Positions 42,895-50,791 of a DNA stretch of 52,739 nt are shown here, in pieces. Made by a program: the position numbers and the translations under genes. Location: NCBI RefSeq assembly GCF_030646615.1, contig NZ_JAUSLG010000070.1, positions 1 through 52,739 of the forward strand. Reading direction: 5' to 3'. Every line of letters begins with the position of its first letter. Positions within the stretch are counted from its first letter, which is position 1. The notes under the pieces are model-generated. The model saw nothing but the letters and a program-made list of their open reading frames with translations, was not told the origin of the DNA and did no database searches. This DNA comes from Phenylobacterium sp. Its GTDB lineage: Bacteria; Pseudomonadota; Alphaproteobacteria; Caulobacterales; Caulobacteraceae.

Positions 42895-44558
42895 GGCGCG
42901 GCGCCCTCTCGCTGATAGATTCGCAGGGCGTCGCCGGCATAGGTGACGCGCCAGGGCGGCGGCAGCGGCTCACCGCCGATGGCGACCACCTGACTACGCC
43001 CTTCCAGCAGTTCGGGCGGGACGAGCCCTGGCGGGCGAACCAGGATCTGAACCTCGCCCTCATAGGCCATGAAGGCCATGTGACTCGTATTGTGGTCATA
43101 GGCGAGGACGGCCGGGAGGCTGTCGGTCGGCGCCGCGCCGCGGGCGACTTGCAGATCCTGCTGGAGGGCGGCTCGGCCCCCGGCGATCTCCTTGCCCACC
43201 CAGGCGTCGTCATAGTGGGTGGAGATCAGGCCCAGGGCGACGAAGGTCGCCGCCCAGGCGCGGAACAGGTCCCAGCCCAGCACGAGGGCGAGAGCAAGGA
43301 GGCTCACCACGCCGGCGGCCAGGAGCAGATAGGGCGCGGGCGGAACGAAACCCCAGCGGTCCAGATGCGGCAGATAGAAGGCCGAGAGCGCGCCGCTATC
43401 CCAGGGGGTGAGCAGGACGCCCAGGCGCCAGGCGACCATAAGGCCGCAAAGTCCCGCCATCGGCAGGGCCGCGAGCAGCAGCCGCCGGGGCAGGCTCGCC
43501 TCCCGCCAGAACCCGGCCAGGGGGCCGGCGGCGGCGATCCAGAGCAGGGGAACATAGAACTCGAAATAGCGGCCCCACAGCCGGCCGCTTTCGCCCGGGA
43601 TGGCCGACGCCTTTACGGCGAAGACCAGGATCATCGCCAGGGCCGCCAGGAAGGCGCCGGCCAGCAGCACGAAGGCGGTCTCGTCCCGCCCCAGGGGCTC
43701 GTGGCGGCGCCAGCGTCGGCTCACCGCCAGTCCGCCCGCCAGCAGGGGCGCGCCAGCTAGCATCACGCCCGCCGAGCCTAGAGACAGGAGGGTGATGGCG
43801 GCGGTGCGAAGGGGCTGCTCGGGAACCCTTCCGAAATGGTCGCCATAGGCCGAGCCTAGGAAAAAGGTCAGGGCGGATTCCGGGCGGCCGGCCAGGAGTT
43901 CGAGCCCGGCTCCGGTCGCCAGGAAGATGGCGACGAACAGGACGAACTGCCCCAGGGCGGCCAGGGGGTGGCGCATGCGGACCGCCGCCAGGGTGATCAG
44001 CAGGATCGCCATGGCGGGGAGCATGGTCAGACCATGGGGCTTGATCAGCACCAACAGGGCGCACAGGGCCCCCATCAGCACCGCGTGACCCCAGGGCCGG
44101 CTTGTCGCCCAGGCCGCGCTGGCGGTCGCCATCACCGCCAGGGTCAGCACGAAGACGCCCTCGGGCATGGCGGTGACCACAAAGCGGTGAAACGGATAGG
44201 CGAAGGCCCCCAGCAGCACCCACCTGGCGACACCGGGCGGTTGGGCCGTCCGCAACGCCCGATGCAGAATCCAGACGCCGCCCACATAGCCGGCCGCCCC
44301 GATCAGCCGAAGCCAGGGCAGGAGGTTGTCGGTGAGGGCCTGGGTCAGACGAATGAGCAGGAGGTAGGCGGTGTTGCCCACCGGCTGCAGCGTCGGGTGA
44401 CGCTCGGGGTGGGCGGCCAGCAGATCGCCATAGAGGGCGCGGATCAGATAGGCGCCCTCGTCGCCGGCATAGAGCGGCCATGGGGTAAGGACGCGATTGA
44501 GGTAGAAGAGGCCGACCAGGGCGGCGGCGCCCAGGATGGCGGCGTCCAGGCTCCGCAT
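42891..44558 (-). CDS. Polytopic glycosyltransferase-like membrane protein
   Basis: A 555-residue inner-membrane protein with about eleven hydrophobic segments. After the first helix comes LNRVLTPWPLYAGDEGAYLI, whose Asp-Glu pair in the first periplasmic loop is the hallmark of GT-C fold enzymes of the GT39/GT83 (PMT/ArnT) type. These transfer sugars from polyprenyl-phosphate donors to envelope targets. A soluble periplasmic C-terminal region follows (about 445-555). ATG at 44558 is chosen; an upstream TTG start would add about 36 residues. It overlaps the Tat lipoprotein gene by ATGA. Donor and target are unknown, and the GT-C family is moderate confidence. Confidence 0.75.
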   Translation of the reverse strand: MRSLDAAILGAAALVGLFYLNRVLTPWPLYAGDEGAYLIRALYGDLLAAHPERHPTLQPVGNTAYLLLIRLTQALTDNLLPWLRLIGAAGYVGGVWILHRALRTAQPPGVARWVLLGAFAYPFHRFVVTAMPEGVFVLTLAVMATASAAWATSRPWGHAVLMGALCALLVLIKPHGLTMLPAMAILLITLAAVRMRHPLAALGQFVLFVAIFLATGAGLELLAGRPESALTFFLGSAYGDHFGRVPEQPLRTAAITLLSLGSAGVMLAGAPLLAGGLAVSRRWRRHEPLGRDETAFVLLAGAFLAALAMILVFAVKASAIPGESGRLWGRYFEFYVPLLWIAAAGPLAGFWREASLPRRLLLAALPMAGLCGLMVAWRLGVLLTPWDSGALSAFYLPHLDRWGFVPPAPYLLLAAGVVSLLALALVLGWDLFRAWAATFVALGLISTHYDDAWVGKEIAGGRAALQQDLQVARGAAPTDSLPAVLAYDHNTSHMAFMAYEGEVQILVRPPGLVPPELLEGRSQVVAIGGEPLPPPWRVTYAGDALRIYQREGAAP

Positions 44559-44664
44559 CGCGGGGCGAGCTCGAAAATCAACTGCCGCCACACCGAACCC
44601 CGCGCGAACTCTGCTGGGCAGCCACTCTGGGGCCCCGGGGGCCTTATGGCTCAGGCTCAGGCGC

Positions 44665-44697
44665 AAAAAAAGACGCCGCCCCCGGTGGAGCGGCGTC
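44665..44697 (-). terminator. Rho-independent terminator of csbD
   Basis: On the minus strand GACGCCGC pairs with GCGGCGTC across ten bases and is followed by seven U residues (plus-strand A-run 44665-44671). It begins about 25 bases after the csbD stop and separates it from the glycosyltransferase gene. The cleanest intrinsic terminator in the window. Confidence 0.85.
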
Positions 44698-44721
44698 CTT
44701 GGTCGTCTTGGTGGCGAAAGC

Positions 44722-44904
44722 CTACTTCTTGAGGGCGTCGCGGACGCCTTCCTTCACATTGCCGACCGTCTTCTGGACCTTGCCTTCGGCTTGGTCGGCA
44801 TGGCCTTCAGCTTCCAGACGCTCATTGTCGGTCATCTTGCCGACGCCTTCCTTGAGCTTGCCCTTGGCGTCCTTCATGCCGCCTTCCACTTGATCCTTAT
44901 GCAT
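44722..44904 (-). CDS. CsbD-family stress-response protein
   Basis: A 60-residue, charged, probably disordered or helical protein of the CsbD family, which is strongly induced in general stress in many bacteria but whose activity is unknown. The family motif is visible at the start (MHKDQVEGGMKDAKGKLKEG) and is partly repeated (GHADQAEGKVQKTVGNVKEG). The Shine-Dalgarno AGGAG is seven bases before the ATG. A candidate EcfG-type promoter (44956-44984) and a clean terminator (44665-44697) define a single-gene unit of about 290 bases. Confidence 0.95.
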   Translation of the reverse strand: MHKDQVEGGMKDAKGKLKEGVGKMTDNERLEAEGHADQAEGKVQKTVGNVKEGVRDALKK

Positions 44905-44955
44905 CGGAATCTCCTAGCTTTTTACGGGGCCGGTGTGGCCGTGTGACTTGCTAGA

Positions 44956-44984
44956 GGAAAGCCTCGGGCGCGGGTTTGGTTCCC
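44956..44984 (-). promoter_or_regulatory. Candidate EcfG (sigma-T-like) promoter of csbD
   Basis: The minus strand reads GGAAC (44979-44983), 17 bases, then CTTT (44958-44961). The alphaproteobacterial EcfG consensus is GGAAC-N16/17-CGTT; one of four -10 bases differs. It would start transcription about 45 bases before the csbD ATG. The stress role of CsbD makes it plausible. Confidence 0.45.
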
Positions 44985-45111
44985 ATCGACCTCGCCGGAT
45001 TCAGGCGGGGTCGAGCCTAATCCGGCCCCCCGCCGTTGCGCCGAAGCGAGGGGGCGTCTATTTCCTGCTCCAATTCCCAAATCGTAATTCAAGGCGGGCG
45101 CGGCACCATCC

Positions 45112-46773
45112 ATGGCGCAGCAACATATTTTTCAGATGCAGGGCCTGACCAAGGCCTATCCCGGCAGCAAGAAGGTGTTCGAGAACATCTGGCTGTCCTT
45201 CTACGCCGACGCCAAGATCGGGGTGGTGGGGGTCAACGGCTCGGGTAAGTCCACCCTGCTGAAGATCATCGCCGGCATCGACAAGGAGTTCACCGGTGAG
45301 GCCCGCGCCGCCGACGGCGTGAAGATGGGCTATCTCGAACAGGAGCCGCACCTGGACGAGAAGCTCGACGTCTGGGGCAATGTGATTTCCTGGTGCGAAG
45401 AGAAGAAGATCTTCGACGCCTACAACGCCGTCGCCGCCAAAATGGGCGAGGAATATACCGACGAGCTGATGGAGGAGATGACCGGCCTCCAGGAGAAGCT
45501 GGACGCTGGCGATCTGTGGGACATCGACTCCCGCATCGAAATGGCCATGGACGCCCTGCGCTGCCCGCCCAACGACTGGCCGGTGGACAAGCTGTCGGGG
45601 GGTGAAAAGCGTCGCGTGGCCCTGGCCCGCCTGCTTTTGTCCAAGCCCGACATGCTGCTGCTGGACGAACCCACGAACCACCTGGACGCCGAAAGCGTCG
45701 CCTGGCTGCAGCACCACCTCGAGGCCTTCCCGGGCTGCGTCATCCTGGTGACCCACGACCGCTACTTCCTGGATCAGGTGACCAAGTGGACCCTGGAGCT
45801 CGATCGCGGCAAGGGTGTGCCCTACGAGGGCAACTACTCGTCCTGGCTGGAGCAGAAGGCCAAGCGCTCGGCCATCGAGGACCGCGAGAGCGAGAGCCGC
45901 AAACGCACCCTGGAGCGCGAGCTGGAATGGGTGCGCTCCTCGCCCAGTGCTCGACGCACCAAGTCCAAGGCCCGCCTTGCGGCCTTCGATGAACTGGTCA
46001 ACGCCTCGGAGCGTGAGAAGCAGTCCTTCGCTCAGATCCAGATTCCGCCTGGCCCCCGGCTGGGTCAGGTGGTCATCGAGGCCGACAATCTGGAAAAGGC
46101 CTATGGGGAGAAGCTGCTCTTCAAGGATCTGACCTTCCGCCTGCCGCCCGGCGGTATTGTCGGTGTGATCGGCCCGAACGGGGCGGGCAAGTCGACCCTG
46201 TTCAAGCTCCTCACCAAGCAGGAAGTCCCCGACGCGGGCGACATTCGCCTCGGCGAGACCGTGCAACTGTCCTATGTGGATCAGAGCCGCGACGCCCTCG
46301 ATCCCAACAAGAATGTCTGGGAGGAGATTTCCGGCGGCCTCGACATCATGAAGGTCGGCGCCCGCGAGATCATCAGCCGCGCCTATGTGGGCTCGTTCAA
46401 CTTCAAGGGCGCAGACCAGCAGAAGAAGGTCGGCCTGCTGTCGGGCGGTGAGCGCAACCGCGTCCACCTGGCCAAGACCCTGGCCTCGGGCGGCAATGTC
46501 ATCCTGCTCGATGAGCCCACCAACGACCTGGACGTGGAAACCCTGCAGGCCCTGGAAAGCGCGCTCGAGGACTTCCCCGGCTGCGCCGTGGTCATCAGCC
46601 ACGACCGCTGGTTCCTCGACCGCCTCTGCACCCACATCCTCGCCTTCGAGGGCGACAGCCATGTGGAGTGGTTCGAGGGCAATTTCGACGCCTATGAGGA
46701 AGACAAGAAGCGTCGCCTGGGCACCGACAGCCTCATCCCCCACCGGCTCAAGTTCCAGAAGTTCAGCCGTTAA
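45112..46773 (+). CDS. ettA: Energy-dependent translational throttle protein EttA
   Basis: An ABC-F protein of 553 residues that binds the ribosomal E site and gates the first peptide bond according to ATP/ADP. Walker A motifs GVNGSGKST and GPNGAGKST, signatures [11 protein letters not shown] and [11 protein letters not shown], and Walker [12 protein letters not shown] and [10 protein letters not shown] are all canonical. The EttA-specific arm insertion in the first cassette ([20 protein letters not shown]) and the linker ([20 protein letters not shown]) match the subfamily. The C-terminus [13 protein letters not shown] is also typical. It is divergent from csbD. Third ABC-F gene of the window and the best match to its subfamily. 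Confidence 0.96.
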   Translation: MAQQHIFQMQGLTKAYPGSKKVFENIWLSFYADAKIGVVGVNGSGKSTLLKIIAGIDKEFTGEARAADGVKMGYLEQEPHLDEKLDVWGNVISWCEEKKIFDAYNAVAAKMGEEYTDELMEEMTGLQEKLDAGDLWDIDSRIEMAMDALRCPPNDWPVDKLSGGEKRRVALARLLLSKPDMLLLDEPTNHLDAESVAWLQHHLEAFPGCVILVTHDRYFLDQVTKWTLELDRGKGVPYEGNYSSWLEQKAKRSAIEDRESESRKRTLERELEWVRSSPSARRTKSKARLAAFDELVNASEREKQSFAQIQIPPGPRLGQVVIEADNLEKAYGEKLLFKDLTFRLPPGGIVGVIGPNGAGKSTLFKLLTKQEVPDAGDIRLGETVQLSYVDQSRDALDPNKNVWEEISGGLDIMKVGAREIISRAYVGSFNFKGADQQKKVGLLSGGERNRVHLAKTLASGGNVILLDEPTNDLDVETLQALESALEDFPGCAVVISHDRWFLDRLCTHILAFEGDSHVEWFEGNFDAYEEDKKRRLGTDSLIPHRLKFQKFSR

Positions 46774-46780
46774 AAAACAG

Positions 46781-46816
46781 GGCCGGAGGGAAAGCTGCGC
46801 TGCGGAACCTCCGGCC
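46781..46816 (+). repeat. 9-base inverted repeat downstream of ettA
   Basis: GGCCGGAGG (46781-46789) and CCTCCGGCC (46808-46816) pair perfectly across an 18-base loop, eight bases after the ettA stop. An A-run precedes it and no T-run follows, so on the plus strand it is not a classical terminator. Its right arm overlaps the -35 element of the next candidate promoter. Confidence 0.5.
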
Positions 46817-46828
46817 ATCCAACCTGTT
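46804..46828 (+). promoter_or_regulatory. Candidate EcfG (sigma-T-like) promoter of the PfpI gene
   Basis: GGAAC at 46804-46808, 16 bases, then TGTT at 46825-46828: the GGAAC-N16/17-CGTT pattern with one -10 mismatch. The start codon is 38 bases further on, with GGAG in between. It is the second such site within 2 kb, the other being before csbD. Confidence 0.5.
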
Positions 46829-46865
46829 CTCCGCGGGACACTCCAACCCCGAAAAGGAGAACGCC

Positions 46866-47429
46866 ATGGCGAGCCCTCGTATCGAAGGCGCCAAGGTGGC
46901 CGTGCTGGCCACCCACGGCTTTGAACAGTCTGAACTGGAACAGCCGGTCGCGGCCCTGACCGCGGCGGGCGCCACTGTCCATGTGATCGCCCCCAAGGGG
47001 CCGGAGATCCAGGGCTGGGAGCATCACGACAAGGGGCGCACAACCGCCGTCGATGTGGAACTGGCCAAGGCCAAGGCCGGCGAGTACGACGCCCTGGTGC
47101 TGCCGGGCGGCGTGATCAACCCCGACGCCCTGCGCCTGGAGAAGAAGGCCATCGCCTTCATCGGCGAGTTCGTGAAGGCCGGGAAGCCGATCGGCGCCAT
47201 CTGCCACGGCCCCTGGACCCTGATCGACGCCGGTGGGGTCGAGGGCAAGACCATGACCTCCTGGCCGTCGCTTGAAACCGACCTGAAGAACGCCGGCGCC
47301 AAGTGGGTCGACAAGGAGGTGGTGGTGGACCAGGGCCTGGTCACCTCGCGCAAGCCCGACGACATCCCAGCCTTCTGCAAGAAGCTGATCGAGGAGATCG
47401 CCGAGGGCCGCCACGCCGCGGCGGCCTGA
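46866..47429 (+). CDS. PfpI/DJ-1-family protein (YhbO-like)
   Basis: A 187-residue cytosolic protein of the class I glutamine-amidotransferase-like fold. The nucleophile elbow is IGAICHGPWTLI with C113-H114, and an acidic partner E20 is in HGFEQSEL. YhbO/PfpI proteins are reported as proteases or glyoxalase/deglycase enzymes protecting against methylglyoxal; which applies here cannot be told. The conserved THGFEQSELEQP and LPGGVINPDALR blocks are clear. The Shine-Dalgarno AAAAGGAG precedes the ATG by six bases. The candidate EcfG promoter just upstream fits a stress role. Confidence 0.93.
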   Translation: MASPRIEGAKVAVLATHGFEQSELEQPVAALTAAGATVHVIAPKGPEIQGWEHHDKGRTTAVDVELAKAKAGEYDALVLPGGVINPDALRLEKKAIAFIGEFVKAGKPIGAICHGPWTLIDAGGVEGKTMTSWPSLETDLKNAGAKWVDKEVVVDQGLVTSRKPDDIPAFCKKLIEEIAEGRHAAAA

Positions 47430-47516
47430 GTCCAGCCTGATCCCGGCCAGCGGCCGCCCTGGCCAGAGGGGCGCCGCCACGGCTATAGGGCGGGGAGCAA
47501 GCCTGGAGCATCGCCC

Positions 47517-48452
47517 ATGTCCGCCTCCCCGCCCGTCGTCCTTCTCTCCCACGTCATGCTGGCGCCCATGCAGGCGGGCCTAGAGGCCAAGGGCTATCGG
47601 GTGGTCCGGCGGTGGGATCTGGCCGACAGCGACCGCGGCGAGGTCGTAGCCATCGCCCATGCCGGCGAGGTGGTGCTGGAGCCCGAATTCCTGACCAGCC
47701 TGCCCAGGCTCGCCCTGATCGCCTGCATCAGCGTCGGCTATGACGGCGTGGACGCGCCCTGGTGCCGGGCGCGGGGGATCGAGGTGACCCACGCTGACGG
47801 GCTCAACGCCGAGGACGTGGCCGACCATGCGGTCGGCCTGCTGATCGCGTCCTGGCGCAATATCGTCGAGGGCGACCGCCATGTGCGCGAAGGCCGCTGG
47901 GCGCCCGACGACCGGCTGGGCGCGCGGCCAGCGCTCAAGGGCCGCAAGGTTGGCGTGGTCGGCATGGGCCATATCGGCCAGGCCTGCGCCACCCGGGTCG
48001 AGGCGTTCGGTCTGGAGGTCGCCTGGTGGGGGCCCAACCCCAAGCCGGACCTCGCCTGGCCCCGGGCCGAAAGCCTGCTGGCCCTGGCTGAAGCCTGCGA
48101 CATCCTGATCATCGCCTGCCGCGCCGACGCCTCCAACCGCAATCTGATCTCGCAGGACGTGATCGAGGCCCTGGGGCCGCGGGGCCTGCTGGTCAACGTG
48201 GCCCGCGGCTCGGTGGTCGACGAGGACGCCCTGATCGCGGCCCTGAAGGACAAGCGCCTGGGGCGTGCGGCCCTGGACGTCTTCTGGCAGGAACCGACCC
48301 CGGCCGCCCGCTGGGCCGATGTGCCCAACATCGTGCTCTCGCCCCATTCGGCGGGCGGCACGCTGGAATCAATCCCGAAGATGATCGGCCAGGCCCAGGA
48401 AAACCTGCGCCGCCATTTCGCCGGGGAGCCGCTGCTCAGCCCCGTGCCGTGA
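47517..48452 (+). CDS. D-isomer-specific 2-hydroxyacid dehydrogenase
   Basis: A 311-residue NAD(P)-dependent dehydrogenase. The nucleotide-binding fold has VVGMGHIGQACATRVEAFG (G-x-G-x2-G) and the catalytic Arg-Glu-His relay is suggested by VNVARGSVVDEDALIAAL and by the His in LSPHSAGGTLES. NADP versus NAD preference and substrate (glyoxylate, hydroxypyruvate or another 2-oxoacid) cannot be told from the sequence. The N-terminal domain is short (SHVMLAPMQAGLEAKGYRVV). It is on the same strand as the PfpI gene but 87 bases away, so it may have its own promoter. Confidence 0.95.
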   Translation: MSASPPVVLLSHVMLAPMQAGLEAKGYRVVRRWDLADSDRGEVVAIAHAGEVVLEPEFLTSLPRLALIACISVGYDGVDAPWCRARGIEVTHADGLNAEDVADHAVGLLIASWRNIVEGDRHVREGRWAPDDRLGARPALKGRKVGVVGMGHIGQACATRVEAFGLEVAWWGPNPKPDLAWPRAESLLALAEACDILIIACRADASNRNLISQDVIEALGPRGLLVNVARGSVVDEDALIAALKDKRLGRAALDVFWQEPTPAARWADVPNIVLSPHSAGGTLESIPKMIGQAQENLRRHFAGEPLLSPVP

Positions 48453-48482
48453 CCCTCGCCACGTCGGCCGGCTGACATTCCC

Positions 48483-48510
48483 GTGAGTTGCGCCCGCCGC
48501 GTGAACTCAC
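48483..48510. repeat. 7-base inverted repeat after the hydroxyacid dehydrogenase gene
   Basis: GTGAGTT and AACTCAC, 14 GC-rich bases apart, in the 106-base gap before the small unknown gene. A T-run (48550-48556) lies further downstream, too far to be part of the same intrinsic terminator. It could be an operator or part of a terminator. Confidence 0.35.
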
Positions 48511-48558
48511 CGCCGCCATGGGCATTTCGAAGGACCCTTTGCTTGAAGGTTTTTTTCG

Positions 48559-48837
48559 ATGACCGCCTCCGCCGCGCCCTTGTCTCCTCCGTCGACGGAC
48601 GCGTTCACCGAACTTTGCCAGCTTTATGATGTCCTGTTGACCGAGGAGGCGCCTGCGCTCTCGGACGCCGCGCGAACAGACCTGCGCGCCTTCGCCCGGT
48701 TGTTCGACATGGCGATGGAAGAGGCCGGTGAGGCCGAGGTGTGGGCGGCCGTCCGCCGCCGCCTCGAAGAGGACCTGACGCCGGCTCTACAGGCGCCCGC
48801 CGAATGGGTCTATGAGGAGCAGAAGCAGGCCGCCTGA
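48559..48837 (+). CDS. Small conserved hypothetical protein (92 aa)
   Basis: I do not recognise this gene. It encodes a 92-residue acidic, helical, soluble protein (FTELCQLYDVLLTEEAPALS, then EAGEAEVWAAVRRRLEEDLT) with one Cys near residue 20. There is no signal peptide or membrane segment. It lies 50 bases before the ArsR-methyltransferase gene on the same strand, but the strong operator and promoter in that gap suggest the two are separate units. AAGG is the nearest ribosome-site-like sequence, about ten bases before the ATG. Confidence 0.6.
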   Translation: MTASAAPLSPPSTDAFTELCQLYDVLLTEEAPALSDAARTDLRAFARLFDMAMEEAGEAEVWAAVRRRLEEDLTPALQAPAEWVYEEQKQAA

Positions 48838-48851
48838 CCTTCAGCTCAGGC

Positions 48852-48885
48852 TTGACATAATCACATAAGGATATCTTTATGTGAT
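48852..48885 (+). promoter_or_regulatory. Promoter with overlapping ArsR-type palindromic operator
   Basis: TTGACA (48852-48857) is a perfect -35 box. Seventeen bases on, CTTTAT is a weak -10. A palindrome at 48860-48885 has arms ATCACATAA and TTATGTGAT around a GATATC core; 12 of 13 base pairs match, and it overlaps the -10 region. It ends two bases before the start codon at 48888. It is strikingly AT-rich for this GC-rich DNA. The encoded ArsR-type protein is the obvious ligand, which would make the operon self-repressed. Confidence 0.75.
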
Positions 48886-48887
48886 CC

Positions 48888-49859
48888 ATGGCGCTTTCCA
48901 CTGTTCAGGTTGTCGATGTCTTGCGCGCGGCGGGAGAACCCACGCGGCTACGCATCCTTGCGCTGCTGGCTCATGAAGAGCTGGCGGTGCTGGAGATCTG
49001 CCGCGTCCTGGACCAGAGCCAGCCCCGGGTCTCCCGACATCTCAAGCTCCTGGCCGAGGCCGGGCTGGTGGAGCGTTTTCCCGATGGCGCCTGGGTCTTC
49101 TATCGCCTGGTGACGTCGGGCGAGGCCCGCCGACTGGTGGACGAGGTGCTCGACGTCATCGAACCGGCGGATGCGACCCTGGCCCGGGACGCCGAGCGCC
49201 TGCGCACCGTCCAGGCTGAACGCGAAACCGAGGCCGGCGCCTATTTCGCCCGCAACGCCGCCCGCTGGGACGAGATCCGCGCCCTCTATGTGGCCGATGA
49301 GGCCGTTGAGGCGGCGATCCGTGCGGCCGCCGGCCCCGGCCCCTTCCGCCGCCTGGTTGACCTGGGCTCGGGCACTGGCCGCATGCTGACCCTGCTGGGG
49401 CCTCAGGCCGATCAGGCGCTGGGCCTGGATCTCTCGCAGCAGATGCTCAACATCGCCCGCAGCCATGTGGGCAAGGCGGGCCTGGATCACTGTGAGCTGC
49501 GTCACGGAGACATCTTTGGCACCCGTCTGCCGGGCGAGAGCGCCGATCTCGTCGTGGTCCATCAGGTGCTGCACTATCTCAACGAGCCCGCCGTCGCCGT
49601 ACGCGAGGCCGGACGACTGGTGGAGCCGGGCGGTCGCCTGCTGATCATCGACTTCGCCCCCCACGGGCTGGAACATCTCCGGAACGAACATCAGCATCGC
49701 CGGCTGGGCTTTTCCGACGCCGAGATGGAACGCTGGCTGGAAGACGCCGGCCTTGGCCAGATCCAGGCCAGCGCCCTGCCGCCGACCCAGGCCGCCGGCC
49801 TGACCATCAAGATCTGGAGCGCCGAGCGCGCGCCGCTCCGCAAAAGGACCGCCGCATGA
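48888..49859 (+). CDS. ArsR-family regulator fused to a SAM-dependent methyltransferase
   Basis: A 323-residue fusion. Residues 1-90 are an ArsR winged helix (ILALLAHEELAVLEICRVLD, then SQPRVSRHLKLLAEAGLVER). Residues 115-250 are a class I methyltransferase with the SAM motif I VDLGSGTGRMLTLL (158-164) and D181 in LGLDLSQQML. Such fusions, often called SahR-type or ArsR-methyltransferase regulators, are thought to sense SAM or S-adenosylhomocysteine and repress methionine-cycle genes; that fits the metF and metH genes here. The start ATG at 48888 is only two bases after the operator, so the mRNA may be nearly leaderless. It overlaps metF by ATGA. Confidence 0.93.
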   Translation: MALSTVQVVDVLRAAGEPTRLRILALLAHEELAVLEICRVLDQSQPRVSRHLKLLAEAGLVERFPDGAWVFYRLVTSGEARRLVDEVLDVIEPADATLARDAERLRTVQAERETEAGAYFARNAARWDEIRALYVADEAVEAAIRAAAGPGPFRRLVDLGSGTGRMLTLLGPQADQALGLDLSQQMLNIARSHVGKAGLDHCELRHGDIFGTRLPGESADLVVVHQVLHYLNEPAVAVREAGRLVEPGGRLLIIDFAPHGLEHLRNEHQHRRLGFSDAEMERWLEDAGLGQIQASALPPTQAAGLTIKIWSAERAPLRKRTAA

Positions 49860-50791
49860 CCTTTGTGCCACCCAACGCCCTGGGCCCCGTGGCCCGCGCC
49901 GGCGCCGGCGTCGGCAAGCGCCCCTCGGTGTCCTTCGAATTCTCGCCGCCCAAGGGGCCCAAGAGCGAGGCGAGCCTCTGGGAGGCGATCCGCCGCCTGG
50001 AGCCGCTGAACCCGACCTTCGTTTCGGTGACCTATGGCGCCGGGGGCTCCACCCGCGACCGCACCCATCGCACGGTGGTGCGGATGCTGCAGGAAACCAC
50101 CCTCAAGCCCGCCGCCCACCTGACCTGCGTCGAGGCCAGCCGCGAGGAGGTGGACGAGGTCATCCGCGACTATTGGGACGCCGGCATCCGCCACATCGTC
50201 GCCCTGCGCGGCGATCCGCCCGGTTCGCTCGGCGGCGCCTACACGCCCCGGCCCGACGGCTATCAGAACGCCACGGAGCTGACCGCGGGGATCCGGGCCA
50301 TCGCGCCCTTCGATGTCAGCGTCGGTCTCTATCCGCAGGTCCATCCGGAAAGCCCGTCGGTGGACCACGACATCGATGTGCTGAAGGCCAAGATCGACGC
50401 CGGGGCCACCCGGGCGATTACCAACTTCTTCTTCGATATCGACGGCTATATGCGGTTCATCGACAAGGTGCGGAAGGCCGGCGTGACCATCCCGATCCTG
50501 CCGGGCATCATGCCGGTCTCCAGCTTCGAGGGGCTCTCCAACATGTCGCGGCGGGTGGGCGTGACCGTCCCCGGCTGGCTGTCCAACCTGTTCGAAGGCC
50601 TCGATGAGGACCCTGAGACCCGCAAGCTGGTGGCGGCGTCCGTCGCCGCGGAGATGTGCGCCCGCCTGGCGGAGGAGGGGTTCTCCGACTTCCACTTCTA
50701 CACGCTCAATCGGGCCGACCTGGTCTACGCCATCTGCCGCGTCCTCGGCATACGCGAGACTGGCCCTTCGCCCACCGAGGCCGCCGCATGA
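49856..50791 (+). CDS. metF: 5,10-methylenetetrahydrofolate reductase
   Basis: MetF makes 5-methyltetrahydrofolate, the methyl donor for methionine synthase; FAD enzyme, 311 residues, full length. Family signatures are visible: VSFEFSPPKGPKSEASLW with the catalytic Glu, TYGAGGSTRDRTHRTV, HIVALRGDPPG, and the C-terminal DFHFYTLNRADLVYAICRVL. The start overlaps the ArsR-methyltransferase stop and the stop overlaps the metallo-beta-lactamase start (both ATGA), so translation is coupled through the operon. Its product feeds the methionine synthase two genes on. Confidence 0.96.
   Translation: MTFVPPNALGPVARAGAGVGKRPSVSFEFSPPKGPKSEASLWEAIRRLEPLNPTFVSVTYGAGGSTRDRTHRTVVRMLQETTLKPAAHLTCVEASREEVDEVIRDYWDAGIRHIVALRGDPPGSLGGAYTPRPDGYQNATELTAGIRAIAPFDVSVGLYPQVHPESPSVDHDIDVLKAKIDAGATRAITNFFFDIDGYMRFIDKVRKAGVTIPILPGIMPVSSFEGLSNMSRRVGVTVPGWLSNLFEGLDEDPETRKLVAASVAAEMCARLAEEGFSDFHFYTLNRADLVYAICRVLGIRETGPSPTEAAA

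Noticed and set aside
48453..48888. SAM or SAH riboswitch before the methionine operon
   Set aside because: The promoter lies directly before the start codon, leaving no room for a leader, and no conserved riboswitch core could be found.
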